Of a stretch of DNA of 64,000 nt, positions 7,903 to 15,874 are shown in pieces; within the stretch, counting starts at the first letter, position 1, and every line of letters starts with the position of its first letter. Made by a program: the position numbers and the translations under genes. This DNA comes from Streptantibioticus_C sp963761325 (lineage in GTDB: Bacteria; Actinomycetota; Actinomycetes; Streptomycetales; Streptomycetaceae), in the NCBI GenBank assembly GCA_963761325.1, contig CAVXGZ010000003.1:186001-250000 (forward strand), read 5' to 3'. The notes below the pieces were generated by a model. That model was not told the DNA's origin. It worked only from the letters and a program-made list of their open reading frames with translations, and ran no database searches.

Positions 7903-10900
7903 TCAGGACTCGTCGGCCGAGGCCGGACCGGAGGCGGCCCCGCCGCGCCCGGCGGCGGCCGTCTTCTTCGAAGCGGCCTTCTTGGCGGGCGACTTGGCGC
8001 TCACCGCCTTCTTCGCCGTCGTCTTCTTCGCCGCGGTCTTCTTGGCCGCGGTGGTCTTCTTCGCCGCGGTCTTGCGCGGAGCCCGCTTCCTCGGCTCCGG
8101 CTCACCGGACTCGCCGGCCGCCTCGTCGCCGGCCTCGTCGGCCGCCGCGGGGACGACCAGCACGGCCGCCTCGTCCTCGGCGGACGGGGGCGGACCGGCC
8201 GGCGAGGACGCCTTGCGGGACGCCCGGCGGCGGACCGGGGCGGCGGCCGGGACGGGCTCGGGGGCCTGCTCCGGCTCGGCGGCCTCCTGCGGCTGCTCGT
8301 CCGCCGGGACGGCCGGGACCACCACGACGGCGGCTTCCTCGGCCTGCGGCGGCGCACCGGCCGGCGCGGTCGCCTTGCGGCTGGCCCGCCGACGCGAACG
8401 CACCGGAGCGGCCGGCTCGGCAACGGGCTCGGCCTCGGCGGCCGGTTCCGGCGCCGCGACGGGCTCCGGCGCGGACTCCTCCGCCGGGACCACCACGACG
8501 GCGGCCTCCCCGGCCTGCGGCGGCGCACCGGCCGGCGCGGTCGCCTTACGGCTCACCCGCCGACGCGAACGCACCGGAGCGGCCGGCTCGGCAACGGACT
8601 CGGCGACCGGCTCCGGCTCGGCGGCCGGCTCGGGAGCGGACTCCCGGACCTCCGCCTCGGCCGGCTCGGCGGCCACCGGGGCTCCGGCCGACCGGGAGGC
8701 GCGGCGCCTGGCCCGGCCGCCGGCGCGGCTCGCCTGGATCGCGGCGGCCTCCGCCTCGGCGGCGGTGCCGAACCACTCCTCGACGGCCTCCTCGGCCTCC
8801 GCGACGACCTCGGCCTCGTCCGGCTCCTCGATGTCCTGCTCCGGCTCGGCCGTGCCGTTGACCGGCTCGGGCGCGGCGGTGCGGCCCTTCTTCTTGCGCT
8901 TGCCGCCCCCGCCGGAGGTCGTCGCCTGGTCCATGTGGACGATGACGCCGCGGCCGTTGCAGTGCGCGCAGGTCTCGGAGAACGACTCCAGCAGACCCTG
9001 GCCGACCCGCTTGCGGGTCATCTGGACCAGGCCGAGCGAGGTGACCTCGGCGACCTGGTGCTTGGTGCGGTCCCGGCCCAGGCACTCCAGCAGGCGGCGC
9101 ATCACCAGGTCGCGGTTGGACTCCAGGACCATGTCGATGAAGTCGACGACGATGATGCCGCCGAGGTCGCGCAGCCGGAGCTGGCGCACGATCTCCTCGG
9201 CCGCCTCCAGGTTGTTCCTGGTGACCGTCTCCTCCAGGTTGCCGCCCTGGCCGGTGAACTTGCCGGTGTTGACGTCGACCACGACCATCGCCTCGGTGCG
9301 GTCGATCACCAGCGAACCGCCGCTGGGCAGCCAGACCTTGCGGTCCAGCGCCTTCAGCAGCTGCTCGTCGATCCGGTGGGTGGCGAAGACGTCGACCTCG
9401 GAGGTCCAGCGCTGCAGCCGGTCCACCAGGTCGGGCGCCACGTGACGCACGTAGCCGTGGATGGTCTCCCACGCCTCGTCGCCGCTGACGATGACCTTGG
9501 AGAAGTCCTCGTTGAAGATGTCGCGCACCACGCGGACGGTCATGTCCGGCTCGCCGTACAGCAGGGCCGGCGCGTTGCCGCCCTTGGCGTTGCGCCGGAT
9601 CTCCTCCCACTGCGCCTGGAGCCGCTCCACGTCGCGGGAGAGCTCGTCCTCGCTGGCGCCCTCGGCCGCGGTGCGCACGATGACGCCGGCGTCCTCCGGG
9701 ACGATCCTCTTCAGGATCTGCTTCAGGCGGGCCCGCTCGGTGTCCGGCAGCTTGCGGCTGATGCCGGTCATCGAGCCCTCGGGCACGTAGACCAGGTAGC
9801 GGCCGGGCAGCGAGACCTGGCTGGTCAGCCGGGCGCCCTTGTGCCCGATCGGGTCCTTGGTCACCTGGACCAGCACCGACTGGCCGGACTTGAGCGCCGA
9901 CTCGATGCGGCGCGGACCGCCGGAGATGCCCAGCGACTCGAAGTTGACCTCGCCGGCGTACAGCACCGCGTTGCGGCCCTTGCCGATGTCGACGAACGCG
10001 GCCTCCATGGAGGGCAGCACGTTCTGCACCTTGCCCAGGTAGACGTTGCCGACGTAGGAGGTGGCCTGCTCCTTGTTGACGAAGTGCTCGACGAGCACGT
10101 TGTCCTCGAGGACGCCGATCTGGGTGCGGTCGCCGTTCTCCCGGACGACCATGACCCGCTCGACGGCCTCGCGGCGGGCCAGGAACTCCGCCTCGGTGAT
10201 GATCGGCACCCGGCGGCGGCCCTGCTCGCGGCCCTCGCGGCGGCGCTGCTTCTTCGCCTCCAGCCGGGTGGAGCCCTTGATGGCCTGCACCTCGTCGGAC
10301 GGGTCCGCCTTCTTGCGCGGCTCGCGGATCTTGACGACCGTGCGCTCCGGGTCGTCGCCGGCCTCGGCCTCGTGCTCCGCCGGGCCGTCCCCGCCACGGC
10401 GGCGACGGCGGCGGCGCCGGCGACTGCTGCTCGACGAGCCGTGCCCGCCGTCCTCGTGGTCGTCGCCCTCGTCGGACCTCGTCGTCGGAGCGCTCGTCGG
10501 ACTCGTGGTCGCGCTCGGTGTCGTCGGCGTGCTCGCCCTGCTCGTTGTCCGCGCTGTCCTCGCCGTCGGCCGAGTCACCGCGGCGGCGGCGACGGCCGCC
10601 ACGGCGGCGGCGACGCGAGGACGGGCGGTCGTCCTGGTCGTCCTGGGCGCCGTGGTCGTCCTCGGACTGCTCCTCGGACTCCTCGTCGGCCTCGGCGGGC
10701 GCGCTGTCCCGGGCGGCGGCGATCTCCTCGGCGCTCCCGGAACGACGGCGGCGGCGCCGGCGGGAGCCGCCCTCGGACTCCTCCTCGTCGGCGGGCTCCG
10801 ACGCCTCGGCGGCGGCCGGCGCGGCGTGCTCGGCGCGGGTGTCGGGCGCGGTGAAGACCGGTGCCTGGAAGACCGCGGTCGGCGGCCGGACGGTACGCGG

Positions 10901-11557
10901 CCGGGTCGCCGCGGGCTCCTGCTCGGGAGCGGCCTGCTCGGCCCGCGCCGTCTCTTCCAGCTCTTCGGGCTCCTCGGCCTCGTCCGGCTCCGGGGCGGCC
11001 GCGGGCTGCTCGGACGCCGAGCGGTCCTTGGGGGCCAGCGAGCCGGGCTTGAGGCGGCGCGAGTCCTGCTCGCCCTTCGGCTCGGCGGCGGCGGCCTTCT
11101 TGCGGGTGCGGCGGGCGCGCTGCGGCTTCTCCTCGGCAGCGGGCTGCTCGGCGGCGGGCGCGGCCGGCTCGGCGGCGGGCTTGTCCTCGGCGGCGGGCTG
11201 CGCGGCCTCGGGCTGCTGCTCGGGGGAGGCGGCCTTGCGGGTGGCCCGGCGGCGGGTGCGCGGCGCGGGCGGCTCCTCGGCGGCCGGCTGCGCGGCCGGG
11301 GCGGCCTGCTCGGCGGCGGCCTCGGGGGCCTCCGGGGCCGCGGCGGCGGTCTTGCGGGTCGCGCGACGGCGGGTGGTCTTGGGCGCCGGGGCGTCCTGCG
11401 GTTCCTCGGCGGACGCCTCGGGCGCGTTCTGGGCCGGCTCGGCGGCCGGCGGACCGGCCGGCCTGGAGGCGGCTCGGCGCCTGCGGCGCGGCGCGGCGGC
11501 CGCTTCGTTGCTCTCGGACGCCTCGTCGGGCGTGTTGTCGGGCTCGTTGTCGAGCAT
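7903..11557 (-). CDS. rne: RNase E/G family endoribonuclease, frame split by an apparent one-base insertion
   Basis: This is the main degradosome-type endoribonuclease, which cuts AU-rich single-stranded RNA for mRNA turnover and rRNA processing. Frame one (ATG 11557 to about 10478, 360 codons) encodes an acidic, Ala/Pro/Arg-rich disordered region. Frame two (10476 to 7903, 857 residues) encodes the S1 domain (GNVYLGKVQNVLPSMEAAF), catalytic motifs VVDVNTGKF and GGIIVVDFIDM, the zinc-link motif CAHCNGRG, repeats and a Lys/Ala tail. Dropping one C at 10477/10478 joins them to about 1217 residues, which I recall as a normal length for streptomycete RNase ES. As written, the catalytic part has no start of its own nearby, so either the base is a sequence error or the gene is broken. 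Confidence 0.85.
8315..8597 (-). repeat. tandem repeat within the rne C-terminal region
   Basis: Bases 8315-8426 and 8486-8597 are two copies of a 112-bp unit offset by 171 bp, with about five differences. They encode successive (S)RRRxSRKATAPAGAPPQ...AAVVVVPA segments. A third, more diverged copy lies at about 8150-8260 (RRRASRKASSPAGPPP). The repeat codes for alternating basic and acidic segments, the usual style of RNase E interaction tails. Confidence 0.8.
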
Positions 11558-11677
11558 GCGGGCATGTCTCCCGTCACGCTCCCGGGCGCCGCGCTCGGTT
11601 CCGGCCGCGATCCCGCCACCTGGGCGGTGCCGCTCCGGGGCGCGTGCGCCACACGGGAGCTGTTGTCTCGCTCGCCG

Positions 11678-11695
11678 GTCCCGCGCTCGCGGGAC
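11678..11695 (-). terminator. hairpin in the gap between the TIGR03936 gene and rne
   Basis: GTCCCGCG and CGCGGGAC form an 8-bp stem with a 2-nt loop. It lies 76 nt after the TIGR03936 stop and about 120 nt before the rne start, in a 214-bp gap. It could end the upstream transcript or be part of the rne 5' leader. No second function is visible in the gap. Confidence 0.4.
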
Positions 11696-11771
11696 GGCGA
11701 AAAGTCTCCTGGTCAGCGCGTCACCGGACCCGGGTGGCTCCCGGTACGTCGGCGACGCGTCGACGACGGTC

Positions 11772-12581
11772 CTACGCGGAACCGCCCGGCACCGTCGCGA
11801 TCATGGGCTCGGCTGCCGTGGAAGCGGCGGCCTCAGCTGCATCGCGGTCTGGCGACAACGGGTCGGTCACCGTGCCGGACTCCTCGTCGAGCGGCCCCTG
11901 CGCCAGCCTGGTCACCGCTGCGGGGACCGGCGGCGCGAGGTCGGCCGTCGAACGGAGGCCGGACAGGACGTCGTCGGGTCGAACGGCGGGTGTCGCATGC
12001 CGAACCACCAGGCGCAGTATCGCACAGGCACCGGCCACCGGCCTATCGGCACCGTGACCGGCCACGGCGGCCAGGCTCTCCGCCGTGGGAGGTACCACCG
12101 CGAGGGACCGCACCGCGGACCGCGCGTCGAAGGTGCGCAGGCCGTTCTTCGTGGTGCGCCGGACCTCGACCCGCTCGGCGGCGAGGAAGACCTCGACGGC
12201 CTTCGCGGCCCGCTCGGGATCCACGCCGTCCAGCCGCAGCAGCCACTCGGACGCCTCCAGCCGGTCGGCCAGCCCCGGGGTGCGCGCCTCCACGGCCTCG
12301 GTCACGTCCAGGCCGGGCGGCAGCGACTCGTCGAGCAGCGTCCGCAGGGCCACCGGGTCGCGGGACTCGGTGAGGGCGATCTCCAGGTACTCGGCCTCGC
12401 TGGCGACGCCGGTGGGTGCGGCGCCCGCGTAGGAGACCTTGGGGTGCGGGGTGAATCCGGCCGAGTAGGCCATCGGCACCTCGGCGCGGCGCAGCGCCCG
12501 CTCGAACGCGCGCTGGAAGTCGCGGTGGCTGGTGAACCGGAGGCGGCCCCGCTTGGTGTAGCGGAGTCGGATGCGCTGCAC
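11772..12581 (-). CDS. TIGR03936 radical-SAM-associated protein (DUF2344)
   Basis: The N-terminal part QRIRLRYTKRGRLRFTSHRD and SAGFTPHPKVSYAGAAPTG is the hallmark of the TIGR03936/DUF2344 family, which occurs fused or next to TIGR03960 B12-binding radical SAM proteins. Here the partner is at 17446-19374, displaced by inserted genes. GTG 12581 gives 269 residues. The frame stays open upstream, and GKRQPEGPPPAPAV, which I recall as conserved in the family, could be translated from a CTG at 12623 with AAGGGA 9 nt before it. No catalytic motif is known; a tRNA or RNA modification role is only suspected. Confidence 0.8.
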   Translation of the reverse strand: MQRIRLRYTKRGRLRFTSHRDFQRAFERALRRAEVPMAYSAGFTPHPKVSYAGAAPTGVASEAEYLEIALTESRDPVALRTLLDESLPPGLDVTEAVEARTPGLADRLEASEWLLRLDGVDPERAAKAVEVFLAAERVEVRRTTKNGLRTFDARSAVRSLAVVPPTAESLAAVAGHGADRPVAGACAILRLVVRHATPAVRPDDVLSGLRSTADLAPPVPAAVTRLAQGPLDEESGTVTDPLSPDRDAAEAAASTAAEPMIATVPGGSA

Positions 12582-12675
12582 CGCGGGTGCGGGCGGCGGG
12601 CCTTCGGGCTGTCGCTTGCCCAGTGTCGTCAGTCCCTTGCGATGGTCTGGTTTCCGGTACGTCTCGCGTCCAAGA

Positions 12676-13221
12676 TTACGCGGTCGCGGACCGGACCCAG
12701 AACCGCAGCTTCTCGCCGCGCTGGTCCTCCAGGACGCCGCCGCACGACCGGATCACTCCGCGCGACGCCACGTTGCCGACGTCGCAGGTGACCAGGACCG
12801 ACTCGAGGCCCAGGCCGAGGGCGATCGGCAGGGCCTCGCGCAGCATCGCGGTGGCGTGTCCGCGCCGCCGGGCGGTGGGCCGCACGTCGTAGCCGATGTG
12901 GCCGCCGTAGTCGCGCAGCCAGTCGGTCAGGGTGTGCCGGATGGCCAGCCTGCCGAGGTACTCCTCGCCGTCCACGTACCACAGCGTGGTGCACGGCACC
13001 CAGCCGGCGGGCAGCGCGGGACCGGGCTCGACCTGCGCCCGCAGGTCGGCGACGTAGGCCGCGAAGCCGTCCGGCTCCAGCCAGCGCTCGCCGTAGACGC
13101 GCATCTCGCGCCCGACCATGCTGTCGTCGTCCGCGCCGCCGCGCCCCTCGGCCTGGAACTCCGCCATCGCGGCGGCGAACGAGGCGCGTACCCGGACGTC
13201 GGGGGTCATCAGCTGCGGCAT
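12676..13221 (-). CDS. GNAT-family N-acetyltransferase
   Basis: The 181-residue product has the GNAT architecture: TTLWYVDGEEYLGRLAIRHTL (beta4), then the acetyl-CoA loop VRPTARRRGHATAML, and VTCDVGNVASRGVIRSCGG near the C-terminus. This is close to the general acetyltransferase type that modifies small molecules; the substrate is unknown. ATG 13221 (MPQLMTPDVRVRASF) is preferred over upstream in-frame starts because the extra residues look non-coding. It lies 94 bp upstream of the TIGR03936 gene on the same strand and is one of three genes wedged into otherwise conserved order. Confidence 0.75.
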   Translation of the reverse strand: MPQLMTPDVRVRASFAAAMAEFQAEGRGGADDDSMVGREMRVYGERWLEPDGFAAYVADLRAQVEPGPALPAGWVPCTTLWYVDGEEYLGRLAIRHTLTDWLRDYGGHIGYDVRPTARRRGHATAMLREALPIALGLGLESVLVTCDVGNVASRGVIRSCGGVLEDQRGEKLRFWVRSATA

Positions 13222-13365
13222 CGCCCCATTGTGGCGCCGGCCACCCGGCCGCCACATCCGGTTTTCCCGGGCCGCGTCCGGCGAACGCTCCGTGGCGGTG
13301 AAGACCGGCTCCGGCATCATCGGCACCGGCGACAACGCGATCATGCAGCGCGGCCCCTGCACCCT

Positions 13366-14379
13366 TCAGGGAGCGGAGGCCCGCACCACCAGGTGCGTGG
13401 GAAGCAGCAGGGGGGTCGGCCGCTCGCCGGCCAGCAGCGCGATGAGCATCTTGGCCATCTCCTGCCCCAGGGCCTGGACGGGTTGGTGGACGGTGGTGAG
13501 CCCGGGGTCCGTGCTCCGGGCGATCGGCAGGTCGTCGAAGCCCACCACGGCGACGTCGCCGGGCACCGACCTGCCGGCGGCCCTGAGCGACCGCACGGCG
13601 CCGGCCGCCATGTTGTCGGATTCGGCGAACACCGCGTCCAGGTCGGGGAACCGCTCCATCAGCCGCAGCATCGCCGCCGCGCCACCGGACTCGGTGAAGT
13701 CGGAGACCTCGGTGCGCGAGCCGTCCAGCCCCGCGACGGCCATGGCCTCGAGGTGGCCCCGGTGCCGTTCCACCCCGACCCGGGTGTCCTGGGGCCCGGC
13801 GATCGCCGCGATCCGGTGGCGGCCGGAGGCGATCAGGTGCTCGGTCGCGATCCGGGCGCCGCCGCGATTATCCGCGTCGACGTACCAGGACGGTTCGCCG
13901 TGCAGCGGGCGTCCACCGAGCACCACGGGCAGATCGAGGCGCTGGGCCAGGCGGTAGAGCGGGTCCTCGCCGTGCAGCGCGAGGAGCATGATCCCGTCGG
14001 TGCGCCGCGAGCGCAGCACCCGCTCCAACCGCTCGCGGCCCCGTTCGGAGTCCGCCAGCAGCAGCATCAGCACCAGGTCGGTCTTCTCCAACGCCGCGTT
14101 GATCCCGACGATGACGTGGGAGAAGAAGGGATCGGCGAACAGGCCGGGCTCGTTGTGCGAAACGGCCAGCAGGACGGCGCCCGCCTGGGAGGTGGCCAGC
14201 GCCCTGGCCGTGGGGTTGGGCACGTAGCCCAGTTCGCGTACCGCCTTGTCCACCGCGTCACGGGCGCCGCGGCTCACGTCGCGCGCGTTGTTGATCGCCC
14301 GGGACGCCACCGTGCGCGAGACGCCGGCCCGCCGCGCGACCTCGTCGAGCGTGGCCCGCCGTCCGGTCTGTGCGCCCAT
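13366..14379 (-). CDS. LacI-family transcriptional regulator
   Basis: The 337-residue protein starts with the LacI helix-turn-helix (RRATLDEVARRAGVSRTVASRA, hinge VPNPTARALAT) followed by a periplasmic-binding-protein-like sugar-sensing domain (GGRPLHGEP, AGPQDTRVGVERHRGH, VGFDDLPIARSTDPGLTTV). ATG 14379 has AAGGGA about 12 nt upstream. The gene is divergent from a GH6 cellulase, and two matching palindromes lie between them, so it most likely represses both itself and the cellulase until a cello-oligosaccharide is bound, as CebR-type regulators do. The inducer is inferred. Confidence 0.9.
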   Translation of the reverse strand: MGAQTGRRATLDEVARRAGVSRTVASRAINNARDVSRGARDAVDKAVRELGYVPNPTARALATSQAGAVLLAVSHNEPGLFADPFFSHVIVGINAALEKTDLVLMLLLADSERGRERLERVLRSRRTDGIMLLALHGEDPLYRLAQRLDLPVVLGGRPLHGEPSWYVDADNRGGARIATEHLIASGRHRIAAIAGPQDTRVGVERHRGHLEAMAVAGLDGSRTEVSDFTESGGAAAMLRLMERFPDLDAVFAESDNMAAGAVRSLRAAGRSVPGDVAVVGFDDLPIARSTDPGLTTVHQPVQALGQEMAKMLIALLAGERPTPLLLPTHLVVRASAP

Positions 14380-14455
14380 CGGATGTCCGGTCCCTTCCGC
14401 TCTCGGCCGCTGCCACCGGCGGCCCCCGCGGCATCGTATTCCCGTCCGACCGTGG

Positions 14456-14471
14456 CCGGAAGCGCTTCCGG
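14456..14471. promoter_or_regulatory. LacI-type operator 1
   Basis: CCGGAAGCGCTTCCGG is a perfect 16-bp palindrome with the central CG step typical of LacI-family sites. It lies 77 bp upstream of the regulator start and shares its core with operator 2. Confidence 0.8.
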
Positions 14472-14557
14472 TCTGGGGGGAAGCACTGCTGCGGACCTTC
14501 ACCGCACGCCGGCGGAAGTCCAGCGTAGCGGCCGATGCTCCAACCGTCCCTGTGTCC

Positions 14558-14586
14558 TTGACAGTTCGGATATCAGGGGTCACGAT
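14558..14586 (+). promoter_or_regulatory. candidate promoter of the GH6 cellulase gene
   Basis: TTGACA (14558-14563) is followed after 17 bp by CACGAT (14581-14586). Transcription would start near 14593, just before operator 2, so a bound LacI protein would block elongation. The -35 is perfect and the -10 is modest. Confidence 0.5.
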
Positions 14587-14612
14587 CCCCCCAGGTTCTC
14601 TTACGCCGCACA

Positions 14613-14634
14613 CGACCGGAAGCGCTTCCGGTCG
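14613..14634. promoter_or_regulatory. LacI-type operator 2
   Basis: A perfect 22-bp palindrome with half-site CGACCGGAAGC; its central 16 bp equal operator 1. It sits 69 bp upstream of the cellulase start, between the candidate promoter and the ribosome site. Confidence 0.85.
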
Positions 14635-14702
14635 ATCGCACGGAAGTGCTCCACCGCTCGCCGTCGACCCCCACCCCACGCGCGAAGAGGAAGTGACCCC
14701 GC

Positions 14703-15683
14703 ATGCGACGACGCCTGCGCGACCTCGCCCTGCTCACCGCCGGCGGCCTGGCCGTCATCGTGCTGACCGGCACCCCGCCCGCCTCCGCGACCGGAAACCC
14801 GGTCGGCATGACCAACGGGTTCTACGTCGACCCGGGCAACAGCGCCGCGGTGTGGGCCGCGGCCAATCCAAGCGACGGCCGGGCGGCCTCCATCGAGTCC
14901 GCGATCGGCACGCAGCCGGCGGCCAAGTGGTTCACCAGCTCCAGCGGCGACACCGGCCAGCAGACCGGCTCCTACGTGGGTGCCGCCGCGGCTGGAGACA
15001 AGCTGCCGGTCCTCGTCGCCTACAACATCCCCGATCGTGACGTCTGTGCGGGCCAGTCGAGTGGTGGTGCCTCGTCGGACGCCGCCTACGACACCTGGAT
15101 CGGCGCCTTCGCCGGCGGCATAGCCGACCGCCCGGCCCTGGTCATCCTCGAACCCGACGCGCTCGCCGACGAGAGCTGCATGACGGCGGACCAGATCTCC
15201 GACCGGGACGGCCTGCTGCAGAACGCCATCACCCAGTTCACGAACCAGTCGCCGAACACCTGGGTCTACCTGGACGCCGGCAACCCGGGCTGGATCTCGG
15301 CCTCGACCATGGCCGACTACCTCAACGCGGCGGGGCTGGGCCAGGCACACGGATTCTCGATCAACGTGTCGAACTTCTACACCGTCGACCAGAGCGTCGC
15401 CTACGGCAACGCCGTCAACGCCGACCTCAGCTCCCGCTACGGATACACCAGGCCGTTCGTCGTCGACACCAGTCGCGACGGCAACGGCGCGACCGGCGAC
15501 GGCGAATGGTGCAACCCCGCCGGCCGCAAACTCGGCCCCACCGACCAGCAGGGCGGCGGCGCCGAGATGCTGCTGTGGATCAAGAGCCCCGGTGAATCCG
15601 ACGGCAACTGCGGCACCGGCCCGAACGACCCCGCCGGCCAGTTCGACCCCCAGCTCGCCTACAACCTCGTCTACGGCTACTGA
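14703..15683 (+). CDS. secreted GH6 endoglucanase/cellobiohydrolase
   Basis: A glycoside hydrolase family 6 enzyme that cleaves beta-1,4-glucan with inversion. The 326-residue precursor has a Sec signal peptide (MRRRLRDLALLTAGGLAVIV...ASA, about 30 residues) and a single catalytic domain with VAYNIPDRDC, the acid motif ILEPDAL, WVYLDAGNPGW, GFSINVSNFY and DTSRDGNG. No cellulose-binding module is present, so it is a compact catalytic-only form. ATG 14703 follows GAGGAAG at a suitable distance. Two LacI operators and the divergent regulator imply cellobiose-type induction. Confidence 0.92.
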   Translation: MRRRLRDLALLTAGGLAVIVLTGTPPASATGNPVGMTNGFYVDPGNSAAVWAAANPSDGRAASIESAIGTQPAAKWFTSSSGDTGQQTGSYVGAAAAGDKLPVLVAYNIPDRDVCAGQSSGGASSDAAYDTWIGAFAGGIADRPALVILEPDALADESCMTADQISDRDGLLQNAITQFTNQSPNTWVYLDAGNPGWISASTMADYLNAAGLGQAHGFSINVSNFYTVDQSVAYGNAVNADLSSRYGYTRPFVVDTSRDGNGATGDGEWCNPAGRKLGPTDQQGGGAEMLLWIKSPGESDGNCGTGPNDPAGQFDPQLAYNLVYGY

Positions 15684-15694
15684 CGCCCCCGCCC

Positions 15695-15733
15695 GGCGGC
15701 CGTCGCCCACACCCCGATCCCGCGACGGCCGCC
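15695..15733 (+). terminator. cellulase terminator
   Basis: GGCGGCCGTCGC and GCGACGGCCGCC pair perfectly over 12 bp with a 15-nt loop, 12 nt after the cellulase stop. Confidence 0.75.
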
Positions 15734-15788
15734 ACGACCACGCCCGGTCCCACCGCTCCCGGCTTCCCGTAGGGCCGCCCCGGTCGCG

Positions 15789-15858
15789 TCAGCCGCCGGC
15801 CGGAGCGCTGACCACGGTGAGCGGCAACAGCTTCTTGCCGGTGGGGCCGATCTGGATG
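15789..15858 (-). pseudogene. displaced 3' end of the TIGR03960 radical SAM gene
   Basis: Read on the minus strand from 15857 this encodes IQIGPTGKKLLPLTVVS followed by APAGG and a stop at 15789-15791. The first 17 residues equal the C-terminus of the intact radical SAM gene at 17446-19374. It is the original gene tail, cut off by the inserted recombinase element; the current gene ends with a different two-residue tail (SK) supplied by the element. Confidence 0.8.
15807..15858. repeat. left attachment-site repeat (attL-like)
   Basis: This 52-bp segment matches 17452-17503 with only two differences (15816 and 15827), including 31 identical bases from 15828 to 15858. Identity stops abruptly after 15858. 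It marks the junction of the mobile element with the cellulase side of the chromosome. Confidence 0.85.
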
Positions 15859-15874
15859 AAGGTGTCCATCCAGC

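Noticed and set aside
8000..8650. Regular repeats that might suggest a CRISPR array or satellite
   Set aside because: They are in frame, code for the RNase E tail and lack spacer/repeat structure.
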